DNA of 64,000 nt from Gordonia paraffinivorans NBRC 108238 (GCF_000344155.1 NZ_BAOQ01000029.1:1-64000), one strand, 5' to 3'. Positions 54,191 to 63,939 are shown, counted from the first letter of the stretch. Notes: generated from the sequence alone by a model not told the origin. Numbers and translations: made by a program.

Positions 54191-55608
54191 GCGCGCACCC
54201 GGCCGGCCCCCGGCACGCCGAACTGCTCGCCGCTCCGCATCTCGCGCAGCGGCCCAACGATCCGGCGGTTCTCGCCGAGATCCCGGCGAAGGTCTGGCCG
54301 CGCAACGCCGCCCGCGACGATTCCGGTGAGCTCCGCATCGCCGGGGTCGGTGTCGGCGAGCTCGCCGAGGAGTTCGGCACGCCCGCGTTCATCATCGACG
54401 AGGCCGACTTCCGGTCGCGCTGCCGCGACATGATGGCCGCATTCGGGCCGTACGGCCGGGTCCACTACGCGTCGAAGGCGTTCCTGTGCAGCGAGGTCGC
54501 GCGCTGGGTCGCCGAGGAGGGGTTGTCGCTGGACGTGTGCAGCGGCGGCGAACTCGCCATCGCGTTGCGGGCCGGCTTCCCGCCCGAGCGGATCGCCATG
54601 CACGGCAACAACAAGAGCGTCGAGGAACTGGCCGCCGCGGTCGACGCGAAGATCGGTCACGTCGTCCTCGACTCGATGGTGGAGATCGAACGGCTCGACG
54701 CGATCTCGCGCGAGCGGGGAGTGGTCACCGATGTGCTCGTCCGGGTGACCGTCGGCGTCGAGGCGCACACCCACGAGTTCATCTCGACCGCGCACGAGGA
54801 CCAGAAGTTCGGCTTCGCACTGGCGGGCGGGGTGGCGATGGACGCCATCCGCCGCGTGTTCGCCACCGACAACCTGCGTCTCGTCGGCCTGCACAGCCAC
54901 ATCGGATCGCAGATCTTCGACATGGACGGCTTCGAGCTCGCCGCCCATCGCGTGCTGGGCCTGCTCCACGACGTGGTGGCGGAGTTCGGCGTCGAGAAGA
55001 CCTCTCAGATGTCGATCGTGGATCTCGGTGGGGGACTTGGCATCTCGTACCTCCCAGAGGAAGATCCGCTGCCTGTGGACAAGGTCGCCGAGACCTTGGC
55101 CGCCATCGTGCGCCGCGAGTCGGAGGCCGTGGGCCTGCCGATGCCGACCATCGCCGTCGAACCCGGCCGCGCGATCGCCGGACCGGGCACCATCACGCTG
55201 TATCGCGTCGGCACCATCAAGGACGTCGCGCTCGGCGGCGGGGCGGTGCGCCGCTACGTCTCCGTCGACGGCGGCATGAGCGACAACATCCGGACCGTGC
55301 TGTACCAGGCCGAGTACGACGTCCGGCTGGTCTCCCGGGTCTCCACCGCGTCGGCAGTCGTCTGCCGCGTCGTCGGAAAGCATTGCGAGAGCGGCGACAT
55401 CGTCATCAAGGACTGCTGGCTGCCGGAGGATCTGGCACCCGGCGACCTCATCGCCGTGGCCGCGACCGGCGCCTACTGCTACTCGATGTCGAGCCGCTAC
55501 AACATGACCATGCGTCCCCCGGTGGTGGCGGTCGCCGACGGCCGGGCACGCCTGTTGCTGCGGCGCGAGACCATCGACGACTTCCTCGGCCTGGAGGTGA
55601 GCTCGTGA
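54187..55608 (+). CDS. lysA: Diaminopimelate decarboxylase LysA
   Basis: A PLP enzyme (fold III) of 473 residues that decarboxylates meso-diaminopimelate to L-lysine, the last lysine step. The PLP-binding lysine is near 97 in [16 protein letters not shown]. Further motifs: [40 protein letters not shown] and [11 protein letters not shown]. The substrate-binding half has DCWLPEDL and [15 protein letters not shown] 54187 overlaps the argS stop (GTGA) and hom overlaps its own stop in the same way. Confidence 0.95.
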   Translation: MSAHPAGPRHAELLAAPHLAQRPNDPAVLAEIPAKVWPRNAARDDSGELRIAGVGVGELAEEFGTPAFIIDEADFRSRCRDMMAAFGPYGRVHYASKAFLCSEVARWVAEEGLSLDVCSGGELAIALRAGFPPERIAMHGNNKSVEELAAAVDAKIGHVVLDSMVEIERLDAISRERGVVTDVLVRVTVGVEAHTHEFISTAHEDQKFGFALAGGVAMDAIRRVFATDNLRLVGLHSHIGSQIFDMDGFELAAHRVLGLLHDVVAEFGVEKTSQMSIVDLGGGLGISYLPEEDPLPVDKVAETLAAIVRRESEAVGLPMPTIAVEPGRAIAGPGTITLYRVGTIKDVALGGGAVRRYVSVDGGMSDNIRTVLYQAEYDVRLVSRVSTASAVVCRVVGKHCESGDIVIKDCWLPEDLAPGDLIAVAATGAYCYSMSSRYNMTMRPPVVAVADGRARLLLRRETIDDFLGLEVSS

Positions 55609-56948
55609 GCGGAACAGATCAGAACACAAGCGAGACAAGCGAGGTGAACGCCGTGCGACCCATCGGGGTGGCGGTACTCGGGATGGGCAACGTCGGTGCG
55701 GAGGTGGTGCGCATCATCACCGAGAGCGCCGACGACCTGCGTTCGCGCGTCGGCGCGCCCCTGGAGCTGCGCGGCGTCGCCGTGCGGGACCTGAGCCGGC
55801 CGCGCAAGATCGGCCAGGAGCTGCTGACCGACGATCCGGCGGCGCTCGTGGCCCGCGAGGACGTCGACATCGTCGTCGAGCTCATGGGCGGCATCGACCC
55901 CGCCCGCGCGCTCATCCGCACCGCACTCGAGAACGGCAAGTCCGTCGTGACCGCCAACAAGGCGCTGCTCGCCGAGTACACCGGCGAACTCGCCACCGCG
56001 GCCGCCGAGGCGAAGGTCGACCTGTACTTCGAGGCCGCCGTCGCCGGTGCGATCCCGGTGATCCGGCCGCTCATGCAGTCGCTCGCCGGTGACACCGTCG
56101 AGCGGGTCGCCGGAATCGTCAACGGCACGACCAACTTCATCCTCTCGGCGATGGACGAGACCGGGGCCGGCTACTCCGAGACCCTCGCCGAGGCGGGACG
56201 ACTCGGATACGCCGAGGCCGATCCCACCGCCGACGTCGAGGGCTACGACGCCGCGGCGAAGGCCGCGATCCTCGCCTCGATCGCGTTCCACTCCCGCGTC
56301 ACCGCCGCCGACGTCTACCGCGAGGGCATCACCGCGGTGACCTCCGACGACCTCGTCGCGGCCAAGAAGTTCGACTGCACCATCAAGCTGCTGTCGATCT
56401 GCGAGCGGGTTCGCGACGAGCACGGCGGACAGCGGATCTCCGCGCGTGTGTACCCCGCGCTCATCCCGCTGAGCCACCCGCTGGCCAGCGTGAACGGCGC
56501 GTTCAACGCCGTCGTCGTGGAGGCCGAGAACGCGGGCCGCCTGATGTTCTACGGCCAGGGCGCCGGCGGTGCGCCGACCGCGTCGGCCGTGCTCGGCGAC
56601 CTGGTGATGGCCGCGCGTAACCGCGTCCACGGCGGACGCGGACCGCTGGAGTCCACCTACGCCTCGTTGCCGATCGCCCCGATCGACGACGTACCCACCC
56701 GCTACTACATCTCGATGCGCGTCTCCGACCGACCGGGCGTGCTCGCGCAGGTCGCCGGTGAGTTCACGAAGCGGTCGGTGAGCATCGCCGCGGTGCGCCA
56801 GGAAGGCGCGGGCGACGATGCCCGCCTGATCGTCGTGACGCACCGAGCCCCCGACCGGGCGCAGTCGGATTGCGTTGCGGCGCTGGAAGACATGGACGCC
56901 GTCATCAAGGTGTCGAGTGTGTTGCGATTGGAAGGTACCGATGACTGA
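55605..56948 (+). CDS. hom: Homoserine dehydrogenase
   Basis: Reduces aspartate semialdehyde to homoserine with NAD(P)H, the branch to threonine and methionine. 447 residues: Rossmann motif [17 protein letters not shown], substrate domain ([64 protein letters not shown]), and a C-terminal ACT domain ([35 protein letters not shown]), which gives threonine feedback inhibition. The start is GTG 55605 with an AGGTGAG ribosome site overlapping the end of lysA. thrC begins 8 bases inside its end. Confidence 0.96.
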   Translation: MSGTDQNTSETSEVNAVRPIGVAVLGMGNVGAEVVRIITESADDLRSRVGAPLELRGVAVRDLSRPRKIGQELLTDDPAALVAREDVDIVVELMGGIDPARALIRTALENGKSVVTANKALLAEYTGELATAAAEAKVDLYFEAAVAGAIPVIRPLMQSLAGDTVERVAGIVNGTTNFILSAMDETGAGYSETLAEAGRLGYAEADPTADVEGYDAAAKAAILASIAFHSRVTAADVYREGITAVTSDDLVAAKKFDCTIKLLSICERVRDEHGGQRISARVYPALIPLSHPLASVNGAFNAVVVEAENAGRLMFYGQGAGGAPTASAVLGDLVMAARNRVHGGRGPLESTYASLPIAPIDDVPTRYYISMRVSDRPGVLAQVAGEFTKRSVSIAAVRQEGAGDDARLIVVTHRAPDRAQSDCVAALEDMDAVIKVSSVLRLEGTDD

Positions 56949-58026
56949 AGCGACTTCTGCGCCCGTGCACCGCGCGTGGCCCGGCCTGATCGAGGCATAC
57001 CGTTCGCGGCTGCCCGTCGCCGACGACTGGAAGGTGGTGACCCTCCTCGAGGGCGGCACCCCGCTGATCAGCGCGCCGCATCTGTCGTCGCTGACCGACT
57101 GTGAGGTCTACCTGAAGGTCGAGGGTCTCAACCCGACCGGCTCGTTCAAGGACCGCGGCATGACCATGGCCGTGAGCAACGCGGTCAACAACGGCAAGAC
57201 CGCCGTGCTGTGCGCGTCCACCGGCAACACCTCGGCCTCGGCCGCCGCCTACGCCACCCGCGCGGGCATCACCTGCGCGGTGCTCATCCCGCAGGGCAAG
57301 ATCGCGATGGGCAAGCTCGCCCAGGCGGTCATGCACGGCGCCAAGATCATCCAGGTCCAGGGCAACTTCGACGACTGCCTCGAGCTCGCCCGCAAGGCGA
57401 CCGCGGAGTTCGGTGAGATCGAGCTGGTGAACTCGGTCAACCCGGCCCGCATCGAGGGACAGAAGACCGCCGCCTTCGAGATCGTCGACGTCCTCGGACG
57501 CGCCCCCGACGTGCACGCGCTGCCGGTCGGCAACGCCGGCAACATCACCGCGTACTGGAAGGGCTACACCGAGTACCACGCCGACGGCGTCTCCTCGTCG
57601 CTGCCGCGCATGCTCGGCGTGCAGGCAGCCGGTGCCGCGCCACTGGTCAACGGCGCGCCGGTGAAGGACCCCGAGACCATCGCCACCGCCATCCGCATCG
57701 GCTCGCCGGCCAGCTGGAACCAGGCCGTCGCCGCCAAGGAGCAGTCGAACGGCCAGTTCCGCGCGGCGACCGACGAGAAGCTGCTCGAGGCCTACCGCCT
57801 CGTCGCCGGCAAGGAGGGTGTGTTCGTCGAGCCCGCGTCGGCGGCCAGCGTCGCCGGTCTCCTCGCGGCCCGCGCGGACGGCTGGATCGAGGCCGGGTCG
57901 ACCGTCGTGTGTACGGTGACCGGCAACGGTCTGAAGGATCCCGACACCGCGCTCGCCGGGATCCCCGAGGTCGAGGCCGTCCCGGTCGATCCGGTCGCGG
58001 TCGCCAAGGCGCTCGGGGTCGGCTGA
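56941..58026 (+). CDS. thrC: Threonine synthase
   Basis: Converts O-phosphohomoserine to L-threonine using PLP. 361 residues, the short actinobacterial form. The PLP lysine is Lys70 in [11 protein letters not shown], and further motifs are [28 protein letters not shown] and [15 protein letters not shown]. The start is ATG 56941, overlapping hom by 8 bases. It acts after ThrB, whose gene follows 16 bases after its stop, so all three threonine enzymes are co-made. Confidence 0.96.
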   Translation: MTEATSAPVHRAWPGLIEAYRSRLPVADDWKVVTLLEGGTPLISAPHLSSLTDCEVYLKVEGLNPTGSFKDRGMTMAVSNAVNNGKTAVLCASTGNTSASAAAYATRAGITCAVLIPQGKIAMGKLAQAVMHGAKIIQVQGNFDDCLELARKATAEFGEIELVNSVNPARIEGQKTAAFEIVDVLGRAPDVHALPVGNAGNITAYWKGYTEYHADGVSSSLPRMLGVQAAGAAPLVNGAPVKDPETIATAIRIGSPASWNQAVAAKEQSNGQFRAATDEKLLEAYRLVAGKEGVFVEPASAASVAGLLAARADGWIEAGSTVVCTVTGNGLKDPDTALAGIPEVEAVPVDPVAVAKALGVG

Positions 58027-58039
58027 GGAGGTGCCCGGC

Positions 58040-58116
58040 GAGATGACCTCTGGTGAGATGACCGAACCCGGCGAGATGACGAGAACCGGTGAGATGACGC
58101 AGCCCGATGAGATGGC
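58040..58116 (+). repeat. Tandem GAGATGAC-type repeat in the thrB 5' end
   Basis: Five near-copies of a 15-18-base unit (GGTGAGATGAC-like) starting with ATGs at 58043, 58058, 58076, 58094 and 58112, giving the peptide series [28 protein letters not shown]. Slippage between units would change the leader length in frame without disturbing the enzyme. Confidence 0.75.
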
Positions 58117-59059
58117 CCGCCCCGGGGTGGCGCCTCGACAGCTCCCCGTGGGGGTGTCCACCCGCGTCCGCGTCCCGGCCTCGAGTGCCAACCTGGGACC
58201 GGGATTCGACTGCCTGGGCATCGCGCTGGGTATCTACGACGAGGTCATCGTCGAGACCATCGACTCCGGCGTCGTCCTCGACGTCGAGGGGGAGGGTTCG
58301 GCGAACGTGCCGCGGGACGATTCCCATCTCGTCGTGCGGGCCCTCCGGCGCGGCCTCGCCCACGCGGGTGTCTCCGCGCCCGGCCTGAAACTGCGCTGCG
58401 TCAACACGATCCCGCACTCACGGGGCCTGGGGTCGTCGGCCGCCGCGGCGGTGTCGGGACTCGCCGCCGCCTCCGGCCTCGTCCGGGCGGCCGGTTTCGG
58501 CGCCGGCCTGTCCGATGCCGAGCTCGTGCAGCTGTCCGGCGAGTTCGAGGGACATCCCGACAACGCGGCCGCGAGCGTGCTCGGGTCCGCGGTGGTCACC
58601 TGGACGGAGTCCGCGGACGGGGTGGACTCCTACCATGCGCACCGCCTGGCCGTGCACCCCGATGTCTGCGCGACCGTGTTCGTCCCCGACACCGAGTCGT
58701 CGACCTCGTTCACCCGCGGTCTGCTGCCGGACTCCGTCCCCCGCGAGGACGCGATCTTCAACCTCAGCCGGGCAGCGCTCGCCGTCGTGGCGCTGACCTC
58801 CGATCCGAGCAACCTGATGGCGGCCTCCGCCGATCGCCTGCACCAGCCGTACCGGGCGTCGGCAATGCTCCCGACCAGCACCCTGGTCGCCGAACTGCGC
58901 GCCCGCGGCCATGCGGCGACCGTCTCCGGCGCCGGCCCCACCGTGCTCGTGCTGGGGACCGCACCGGTGCCCGCCGACATCCGCGTCCTCGCCCAGGGCC
59001 ACGGCTTCGAGACCCACTCGGTGGCCATCGCCGGCGGCGTCGACATCACCGCGGGCTGA
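58043..59059 (+). CDS. thrB: Homoserine kinase
   Basis: Phosphorylates homoserine for ThrC. A GHMP kinase of 338 residues from ATG 58043, with [18 protein letters not shown] (motif 1), [20 protein letters not shown] (ATP loop) and [15 protein letters not shown] (motif 3), all normal. The start is uncertain: a frame from GTG 58031 has AGGAG directly abutting it, which is too close. ATG 58043 is 11 bases from AGGAGG. The N-terminus then consists of a short repeat MTxxGE, with in-frame ATGs at 58043, 58058, 58076, 58094 and 58112, each preceded by GAG. This leader is absent from usual ThrB (about 300-316 residues). Confidence 0.93.
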   Translation: MTSGEMTEPGEMTRTGEMTQPDEMARPGVAPRQLPVGVSTRVRVPASSANLGPGFDCLGIALGIYDEVIVETIDSGVVLDVEGEGSANVPRDDSHLVVRALRRGLAHAGVSAPGLKLRCVNTIPHSRGLGSSAAAAVSGLAAASGLVRAAGFGAGLSDAELVQLSGEFEGHPDNAAASVLGSAVVTWTESADGVDSYHAHRLAVHPDVCATVFVPDTESSTSFTRGLLPDSVPREDAIFNLSRAALAVVALTSDPSNLMAASADRLHQPYRASAMLPTSTLVAELRARGHAATVSGAGPTVLVLGTAPVPADIRVLAQGHGFETHSVAIAGGVDITAG

Positions 59060-59117
59060 CCGTCGGGCGTACCGACCCGGGCGGCTCGCCTGCGCACGTT
59101 TGGAGCGGGAGCAGACG

Positions 59118-59145
59118 GGGAATACGCGGTACGGCGACATGCGTT
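59118..59145 (+). promoter_or_regulatory. SigH/SigE-type promoter upstream of rho
   Basis: GGGAATA at 59118-59124, 17 bases, CGTT at 59142-59145: the same layout as the sigE promoter at 4528. It lies 60 bases after thrB and points toward rho. Confidence 0.45.
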
Positions 59146-59158
59146 GGGAACAGGGTGT

Positions 59159-59200
59159 TCGGCGGTGTCCGCACCGACGTGCTCGGCGGTGCCCGCACCG
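59159..59200. repeat. Two direct repeats carrying hairpins after thrB
   Basis: TCGGCGGTG(T/C)CCGCACCG occurs at 59159-59176 and 59183-59200, period 24. Each copy can fold CGGTG.../...CACCG. They may be the thrB terminator, or part of the rho leader control. Confidence 0.5.
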
Positions 59201-59275
59201 CGTCGTCTCCGCAGTGCGACGCCCCGGCCTCCGGGGAGCCCACCACGGACCACGACCTCCGATCTGTGTCCTCAT

Positions 59276-59305
59276 TTGGCACTTTCGGCGTGTTGCCCCT
59301 ATCAT
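59276..59305 (+). promoter_or_regulatory. SigA-type promoter of rho
   Basis: TTGGCA at 59276-59281, 18 bases, TATCAT at 59300-59305, in a locally AT-richer block. A second overlapping pair TTGCCC (59293-59298) and TAACAT (59317-59322), spacing 18, may be an alternative. Confidence 0.5.
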
Positions 59306-59586
59306 GCGAACGGGGTTAACATATTCTGGTCTAGCCGCGCGGGCTTGTCCTGCCGTGCTTCTCATCCATCACCGATCGGGGAACCGGTCGCATCCGGCCG
59401 GGGTCGTGGTCTCTGTCGACGGTGCCGAAGCGCGGGTGGCTCCCGAGCACGCTCGCCGCGGGACCCGAACATCATCTCTGACCGTTCACCCCCATCCGTC
59501 CAACGCGGACGGACTCCCTCGCGTACACAGCAGGGATATGTAGACCTCACACAGCTCTCGTCTGTGGGAGGAACGAAAGGACTTCC

Positions 59587-61536
59587 GTGACCGATACGGA
59601 CCTGATCACCGCACCTGCCGAGCAGGAATCCGCGGGCTCGGCCGGCCCCGAGTCGGGGCAGACGGCCACCAAGACCCGCTCGCGCGCACGCACCGGACTC
59701 TCGGGCATGGTGCTCAGCGAACTGCGGACCGTGGCCGGTGAACTCGGCATCAAGGGCACGTCCGGCATGCGTAAGGGCGACCTGATCGCCGCGATCAAGG
59801 AGCGCCAGGCCGCCGGTGGCGCCGGCGCGAAGGCCGACGCCAAGAGCGAGTCGGCCGAGGCCAAGGCCGAGTCCCGCGGCCAGGGCGCCGAGGCCGCGTC
59901 GACGGAGGACTCCCAGCCAACCGCTGCCGAGACCTCCGAGGCCGGCCGTGGTTCGCGTCGGCGCGGCGGTGCCGCGAAGAACGAGGCCGACGAGGCATCC
60001 GGTGAGGCCAAGGGTGGCGCCGACAAGAACGAGGCCGACAACGCCAAGACCGACAAGGGCGAGGCCACCGGCGACAAGACCCCCGAGGGCAAGGGCGCCG
60101 AGGACAAGGCCGCCGGGGACAAGGGTGCTGAAGACAAGGGCGAGGCCAAGGGCGACGCGGACAACGGCGAGCAGCGCAATCGCCGCAATCGGAACCAGAA
60201 CCGCGACAACCAGAACCGTGACGGCGGCAACCGCGAGGGCGGCCAGAACCGTGAGGGTGGCCAGAACCGCGACAACCGCGACGACGACGGCGAGGGCGGC
60301 AACGGCCGCCGCCGCGGACGCCGGTTCCGCGAGCGCCGTCGTGGACGTGACCGCGACAGCCAGAACGAGCCGCAGGTCTCCGAGGACGACGTCCTGCAGC
60401 CCGTCGCCGGCATCCTCGACGTCCTCGACAACTACGCATTCGTCCGGACCAGCGGATACCTCGCGGGCCCGAACGACGTCTACGTGTCGATGAACATGGT
60501 CCGCAAGTACGGGCTGCGCCGCGGCGACGCGATCACCGGCGCGGTCAAGGTGCCGCGCGAGGGCGAGCAGCAGAACCAGCGCCAGAAGTTCAACCCGCTG
60601 GTGCGGATCGACACCGTCAACGGCGGCGACGTGGAGGCCGCCAAGCGGCGGCCCGAGTTCAACAAGCTCACCCCGCTCTACCCCAACGAGCGGCTGCGGC
60701 TCGAGACCACTCCGGAGCGGCTGTCGACCCGCGTGATCGACCTGATCATGCCCATCGGCAAGGGGCAGCGCGCGCTCATCGTCTCCCCGCCGAAGGCCGG
60801 TAAGACGACGATCCTGCAGGACATCGCGAACGCGATCGCGGTGAACAACCCGGAATGCCACCTGATGGTCGTCCTCGTCGACGAGCGTCCGGAAGAGGTC
60901 ACCGACATGCAGCGCTCGGTGAAGGGCGAGGTCATCGCCTCGACCTTCGACCGCCCGCCGTCAGACCACACCTCGGTCGCCGAGCTGGCCATCGAGCGTG
61001 CGAAGCGCCTCGTCGAGAGCGGCAAGGACGTCGTCGTCCTGCTCGACTCGATCACCCGCCTGGGCCGCGCCTACAACAACGCCTCCCCGGCGTCGGGCCG
61101 GATCCTCTCCGGCGGCGTCGATTCGACCGCGCTCTACCCGCCGAAGCGCTTCCTCGGCGCGGCGCGCAACATCGAGAACGGCGGATCGCTGACCATCATC
61201 GCCACGGCGATGGTCGAGACCGGTTCCACCGGCGACACGGTCATCTTCGAGGAGTTCAAGGGCACCGGCAACGCCGAGCTGAAGCTCGATCGCAAGATCG
61301 CCGAGCGTCGTGTCTTCCCGGCGGTCGACGTCAATCCGTCGGGCACCCGCAAGGATGAGCTGTTGCTCTCGCCGGACGAGTTCGCCATCGTGCACAAGTT
61401 GCGGCGACTCCTGTCCGGGCTGGACTCCCAGCAGGCCATCGACCTGCTCATCAGCCAGCTCAAGAAGACCAAGACGAACGTCGAGTTCCTGATGTCGGTC
61501 CAGAAGACCGCCCCGGGAGCCGGCGGGGACGACTGA
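59587..61536 (+). CDS. rho: Transcription termination factor Rho with long disordered insert
   Basis: A hexameric RNA helicase that ends transcription, 649 residues. Residues about 30-75 are the Rho N-terminal domain (LSELRTVAGELGIKGTSGMRKGDLIAAI). About 75-255 is a low-complexity insert rich in Lys/Glu/Ala/Gly, then Asn/Arg/Gly/Asp (NRRNRNQNRDNQNRDGG), ending in RRRGRRFRERRRGRDR. The RNA-binding CSD (VAGILDVLDNYAFVRTSGYL) follows, then the ATPase with Walker A PPKAGKTTILQD near 400 and Walker B VVVLLDSITRLGRAYN. Such inserts are typical of high-GC actinobacteria. GTG 59587 has a strong GGGAGGA upstream. This is the last gene before the convergent HemS-like unit. Confidence 0.96.
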   Translation: MTDTDLITAPAEQESAGSAGPESGQTATKTRSRARTGLSGMVLSELRTVAGELGIKGTSGMRKGDLIAAIKERQAAGGAGAKADAKSESAEAKAESRGQGAEAASTEDSQPTAAETSEAGRGSRRRGGAAKNEADEASGEAKGGADKNEADNAKTDKGEATGDKTPEGKGAEDKAAGDKGAEDKGEAKGDADNGEQRNRRNRNQNRDNQNRDGGNREGGQNREGGQNRDNRDDDGEGGNGRRRGRRFRERRRGRDRDSQNEPQVSEDDVLQPVAGILDVLDNYAFVRTSGYLAGPNDVYVSMNMVRKYGLRRGDAITGAVKVPREGEQQNQRQKFNPLVRIDTVNGGDVEAAKRRPEFNKLTPLYPNERLRLETTPERLSTRVIDLIMPIGKGQRALIVSPPKAGKTTILQDIANAIAVNNPECHLMVVLVDERPEEVTDMQRSVKGEVIASTFDRPPSDHTSVAELAIERAKRLVESGKDVVVLLDSITRLGRAYNNASPASGRILSGGVDSTALYPPKRFLGAARNIENGGSLTIIATAMVETGSTGDTVIFEEFKGTGNAELKLDRKIAERRVFPAVDVNPSGTRKDELLLSPDEFAIVHKLRRLLSGLDSQQAIDLLISQLKKTKTNVEFLMSVQKTAPGAGGDD

Positions 61537-61556
61537 GTCCCACGAGTCGTGTGACG

Positions 61557-61590
61557 ACGGCCCCGTTCCGCTTTCGCGGGACGGGGCCGT
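61557..61590 (+). terminator. 15-bp hairpin after rho
   Basis: Arm 61557-61571 pairs with 61576-61590 (one G-U wobble) around TTTC. It is 20 bases beyond the rho stop, with no U-run. Confidence 0.75.
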
Positions 61591-61694
61591 CGGCGTACCG
61601 GAGAACAACGCGATGCACGACGCAGGGGAGGGGTAGCGGGTCGGTCAGGAGCAGCGAGAGGCATGCAGTACGCGGTGTCCTGCCCACGACCTCG

Positions 61695-62696
61695 TCAGCC
61701 CGCCAGATCCCCCGTGAGCTGCTCCCAGGCGTCGTACACGGTGCGGGCCACGGGTCCGGTGCTCGTGAGGACCAGACAGCAGCGATCGTCGCGGTCGTAG
61801 AGTTCCACGGCCGCGGTCGGGCCCCAGGCGCCCTGCGACGAGGTCACCCAGCACTCGGAGACGTGGTTGACGTTGACCATGACCCGTGACCTGCCGGACG
61901 CCAGCACCACCTGGCCGCGGTGTCCGCGCGCGCCGTCGAGACGGCCCTGGCGCATCTGCATGCAGCCGCGTGCCGAGGTGGCGACGGTGACGGACATACC
62001 CAGCAGGGCGGCGTGCTCGAGCGCCGCGACGACGCGGCGAGTGTCCACTCGTACCGCAGACCGGATCTGCCCGCCCGTCAGCGCACGCCGGCGGTCGAGT
62101 CCGCCGTCGGCGAGGATCGAGTCGAACATGCCGACCTGATCGTCGGGGCCGGTGTGTTCCGGGACGATCCGACCCGGACCGGGGTCGCCGGCGTGGATCG
62201 CGAACGCGGCGCGGACCCGGTCGCCGGTGTCCGAGTCGAATCCGTCCGTTGCGGAAGAGGCTGGGCCAGAAGCGATCCCGTCGAAGCCGGGTCGGCCGGC
62301 GACGAGTGAGTCGAAAGCGCTGCGGTCGGAGTCGTCGGTCAGATAGATCGCGTGCGAGGTGTTGCCGTCCGAATCGAAGAGTCGCAGCGTCGGCGGCACG
62401 TTCGCGGCGGGATCGGTGAGCAACACCGACGAGAGCCGGGACGGATTGAGCCGGACGACGATCTCGTCGCGGCCGATGCGCAGCGGGCCGCCGATCCAGG
62501 CCGGGGTGGCATGGGCGCCAACGGCGTTCATCACGACCGGGCCGGCCACCGTGACGCCCACGACCCCGCCGAGCGTGTGGAGTCGCGACGCCACCGCGCC
62601 GATGTCGTGGACCACCCGGGAACTGCCGAAACCCGGTGTCCGGAGCAGGGTTTCGAGGTCGCTGGTCGACGGCAGGTGCTCGGCAGGATGGTCCAC
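61695..62696 (-). CDS. HemS/ChuX-like haem utilisation (hemin-degrading) protein
   Basis: A 333-residue protein from GTG 62696 resembling HemS/HmuS haem-handling proteins with two related halves. The first half has GVTVAGPVVMNAVG...GGPLRIGRDEIVVRLNPSRLSSVLL and LRLFDSDGNTSHAIYL. The second has RSRVMVNVNHVSECWVTSSQG with AAVELYDRDDRCCLVLTST, matching the 'V-x-E-x-W-V ... LELFD' pattern of the family. It probably binds haem in the cytosol and hands it on or helps degrade it. It follows a CysJ-like flavoprotein with 13 bases between, a likely electron partner. No haem importer is visible inside the window. Confidence 0.72.
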   Translation of the reverse strand: MDHPAEHLPSTSDLETLLRTPGFGSSRVVHDIGAVASRLHTLGGVVGVTVAGPVVMNAVGAHATPAWIGGPLRIGRDEIVVRLNPSRLSSVLLTDPAANVPPTLRLFDSDGNTSHAIYLTDDSDRSAFDSLVAGRPGFDGIASGPASSATDGFDSDTGDRVRAAFAIHAGDPGPGRIVPEHTGPDDQVGMFDSILADGGLDRRRALTGGQIRSAVRVDTRRVVAALEHAALLGMSVTVATSARGCMQMRQGRLDGARGHRGQVVLASGRSRVMVNVNHVSECWVTSSQGAWGPTAAVELYDRDDRCCLVLTSTGPVARTVYDAWEQLTGDLAG

Positions 62697-62709
62697 GGGC
62701 GGCAGCGGA

Positions 62710-63939
62710 TCAGTAGACGTCGCGCTGGTAGCGGCCTGCGGAGCGGAGCGCCTCGACGTAGTCGCGGGCGCCGTCCGGGCCGAGGTCGCCGTGTTCGGCG
62801 ACGATCTCGTGGAGGGCGGCGTCGACGTCGCCGGCCATGGTGGTGGCATCGCCGCACACGTAGACGTGAGCTCCGGCCTCGAGCCACCCGAACAGGTCGG
62901 CGCCGTTCTCGCGCATGCGGTCCTGGACGTAGATCTTGTGCTCCTGGTCGCGGGAGAACGCCAGGTCGAGGCGGTCGAGCAGGCCGTCGGTGACGAAGCT
63001 GTCGAGTTCGTCGGCGTAGAGGTAGTCGGTGTCGCGGTGCTGGTCGCCGAAGAACAGCCAGTTCTGCCCGGTCGATCCGGACGCGGCGCGGTGGTGGAGG
63101 AAGCCGCGGAACGGGGCGATTCCGGTGCCCGGGCCGATCATGATGACCGCGACGTCGTCGTCGGGCAGGCGGAACGACTTGTTGGGCGTGATGAAGACGT
63201 TGACCGTGTCACCGGGGGCGCATCGATCGGCGATGTGGGTCGAGCACACCCCGCCGCGCTCGCGGCCGTCGAAGTCGTACCGCACCGTGGCCATGGTGAT
63301 GTGCACGGAACCGTCGTGGACGGCGGGGCTCGACGAGATCGAGTACTCGCGGTGGGCGAGCGGACTCAGCTCCTCGAGGAGTTCCTCGGGGGTGAAGGCC
63401 GGGCCCGCGTCGAGGTTCAGCAGGTCCAGGACGTCACGCGCGGAGAGCCAGGCGTCGAGCGCCTGTGGATCGCCGGCCTCGATCAGGCGCGTCAGCTCGG
63501 GGTGGCCGGTCCGCTCGGCGACGGCCCGCGCGAGGAACTTCGACGGCGTCCCGATCTCGTAACGGGTGGTCAGCGCCTCGCGGAGGGTGTAGGTGGCCTT
63601 GCGGTCGGCGATGATCTCCTCGCCGGTGGCGCCGAGTCGCTCGATGACGAGGTCGACGAGCGCGGGGTCGTTGACGGGGGCGATGCCGATGCCGTCTCCC
63701 GGCTCGTAGGTGATCCCGCTGTCGCCGAGGGAGATCTCGACGTGGCGGACCTCCTTGGCCGACCCGGGTCCCGACATGACGGTGTTGGCGACGACCGTCG
63801 CGGGATAGGGATTGCGCCGGTTCCACGGGGAGCGGGCCGGGCGGGTCCGGCGACGTTCCGGTGCGGCGGTGGTGCTGCCAGACGGGTCGATCGGGGAGGT
63901 GTCCAGGGACAGTCCGGAGCCGGTCGAGGCGTCGTACAT
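62710..63939 (-). CDS. CysJ-type flavoprotein reductase (FAD/NADPH domains only)
   Basis: A 409-residue diflavin-reductase relative without the flavodoxin (FMN) domain. The FAD-binding part has RNPYPATVVANTVMSGPGSAKEVRHVEISLGDSGITYEPGDGIGIAPVN and REYSISSSP (R-x-Y-S FAD motif), with GGVCSTHIADRC. The NADPH part has MIGPGTGIAPFRGFLHHR and YVCGDATTMA. This is the layout of sulfite-reductase alpha subunit C-termini, so it needs a separate FMN or iron partner, possibly the HemS-like protein next door. ATG 63939 has AAGGG nine bases upstream. It is the last complete gene; 61 bases of non-coding sequence follow to the edge. Confidence 0.85.
   Translation of the reverse strand: MYDASTGSGLSLDTSPIDPSGSTTAAPERRRTRPARSPWNRRNPYPATVVANTVMSGPGSAKEVRHVEISLGDSGITYEPGDGIGIAPVNDPALVDLVIERLGATGEEIIADRKATYTLREALTTRYEIGTPSKFLARAVAERTGHPELTRLIEAGDPQALDAWLSARDVLDLLNLDAGPAFTPEELLEELSPLAHREYSISSSPAVHDGSVHITMATVRYDFDGRERGGVCSTHIADRCAPGDTVNVFITPNKSFRLPDDDVAVIMIGPGTGIAPFRGFLHHRAASGSTGQNWLFFGDQHRDTDYLYADELDSFVTDGLLDRLDLAFSRDQEHKIYVQDRMRENGADLFGWLEAGAHVYVCGDATTMAGDVDAALHEIVAEHGDLGPDGARDYVEALRSAGRYQRDVY

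Larger units (their letters stand above)
59060..59586 (+). promoter_or_regulatory. Long leader and promoter region of rho
   Basis: A 527-base gap with no gene. It holds, in order: an ECF-type promoter at 59118-59145, a 24-base-period pair of CGGTG-CC-GCACCG hairpins at 59159-59200, a housekeeping-type promoter at 59276-59305 and possibly a second at 59293-59322, then about 265 bases of leader and a GGGAGGAACGAAAGGA ribosome site before GTG 59587. Long leaders are usual for rho genes, which control themselves by premature termination. Confidence 0.6.

Noticed and set aside
58031-58033. GTG 58031 as thrB start
   Set aside because: The AGGAG ribosome site abuts it directly with no spacer; ATG 58043 is better placed.
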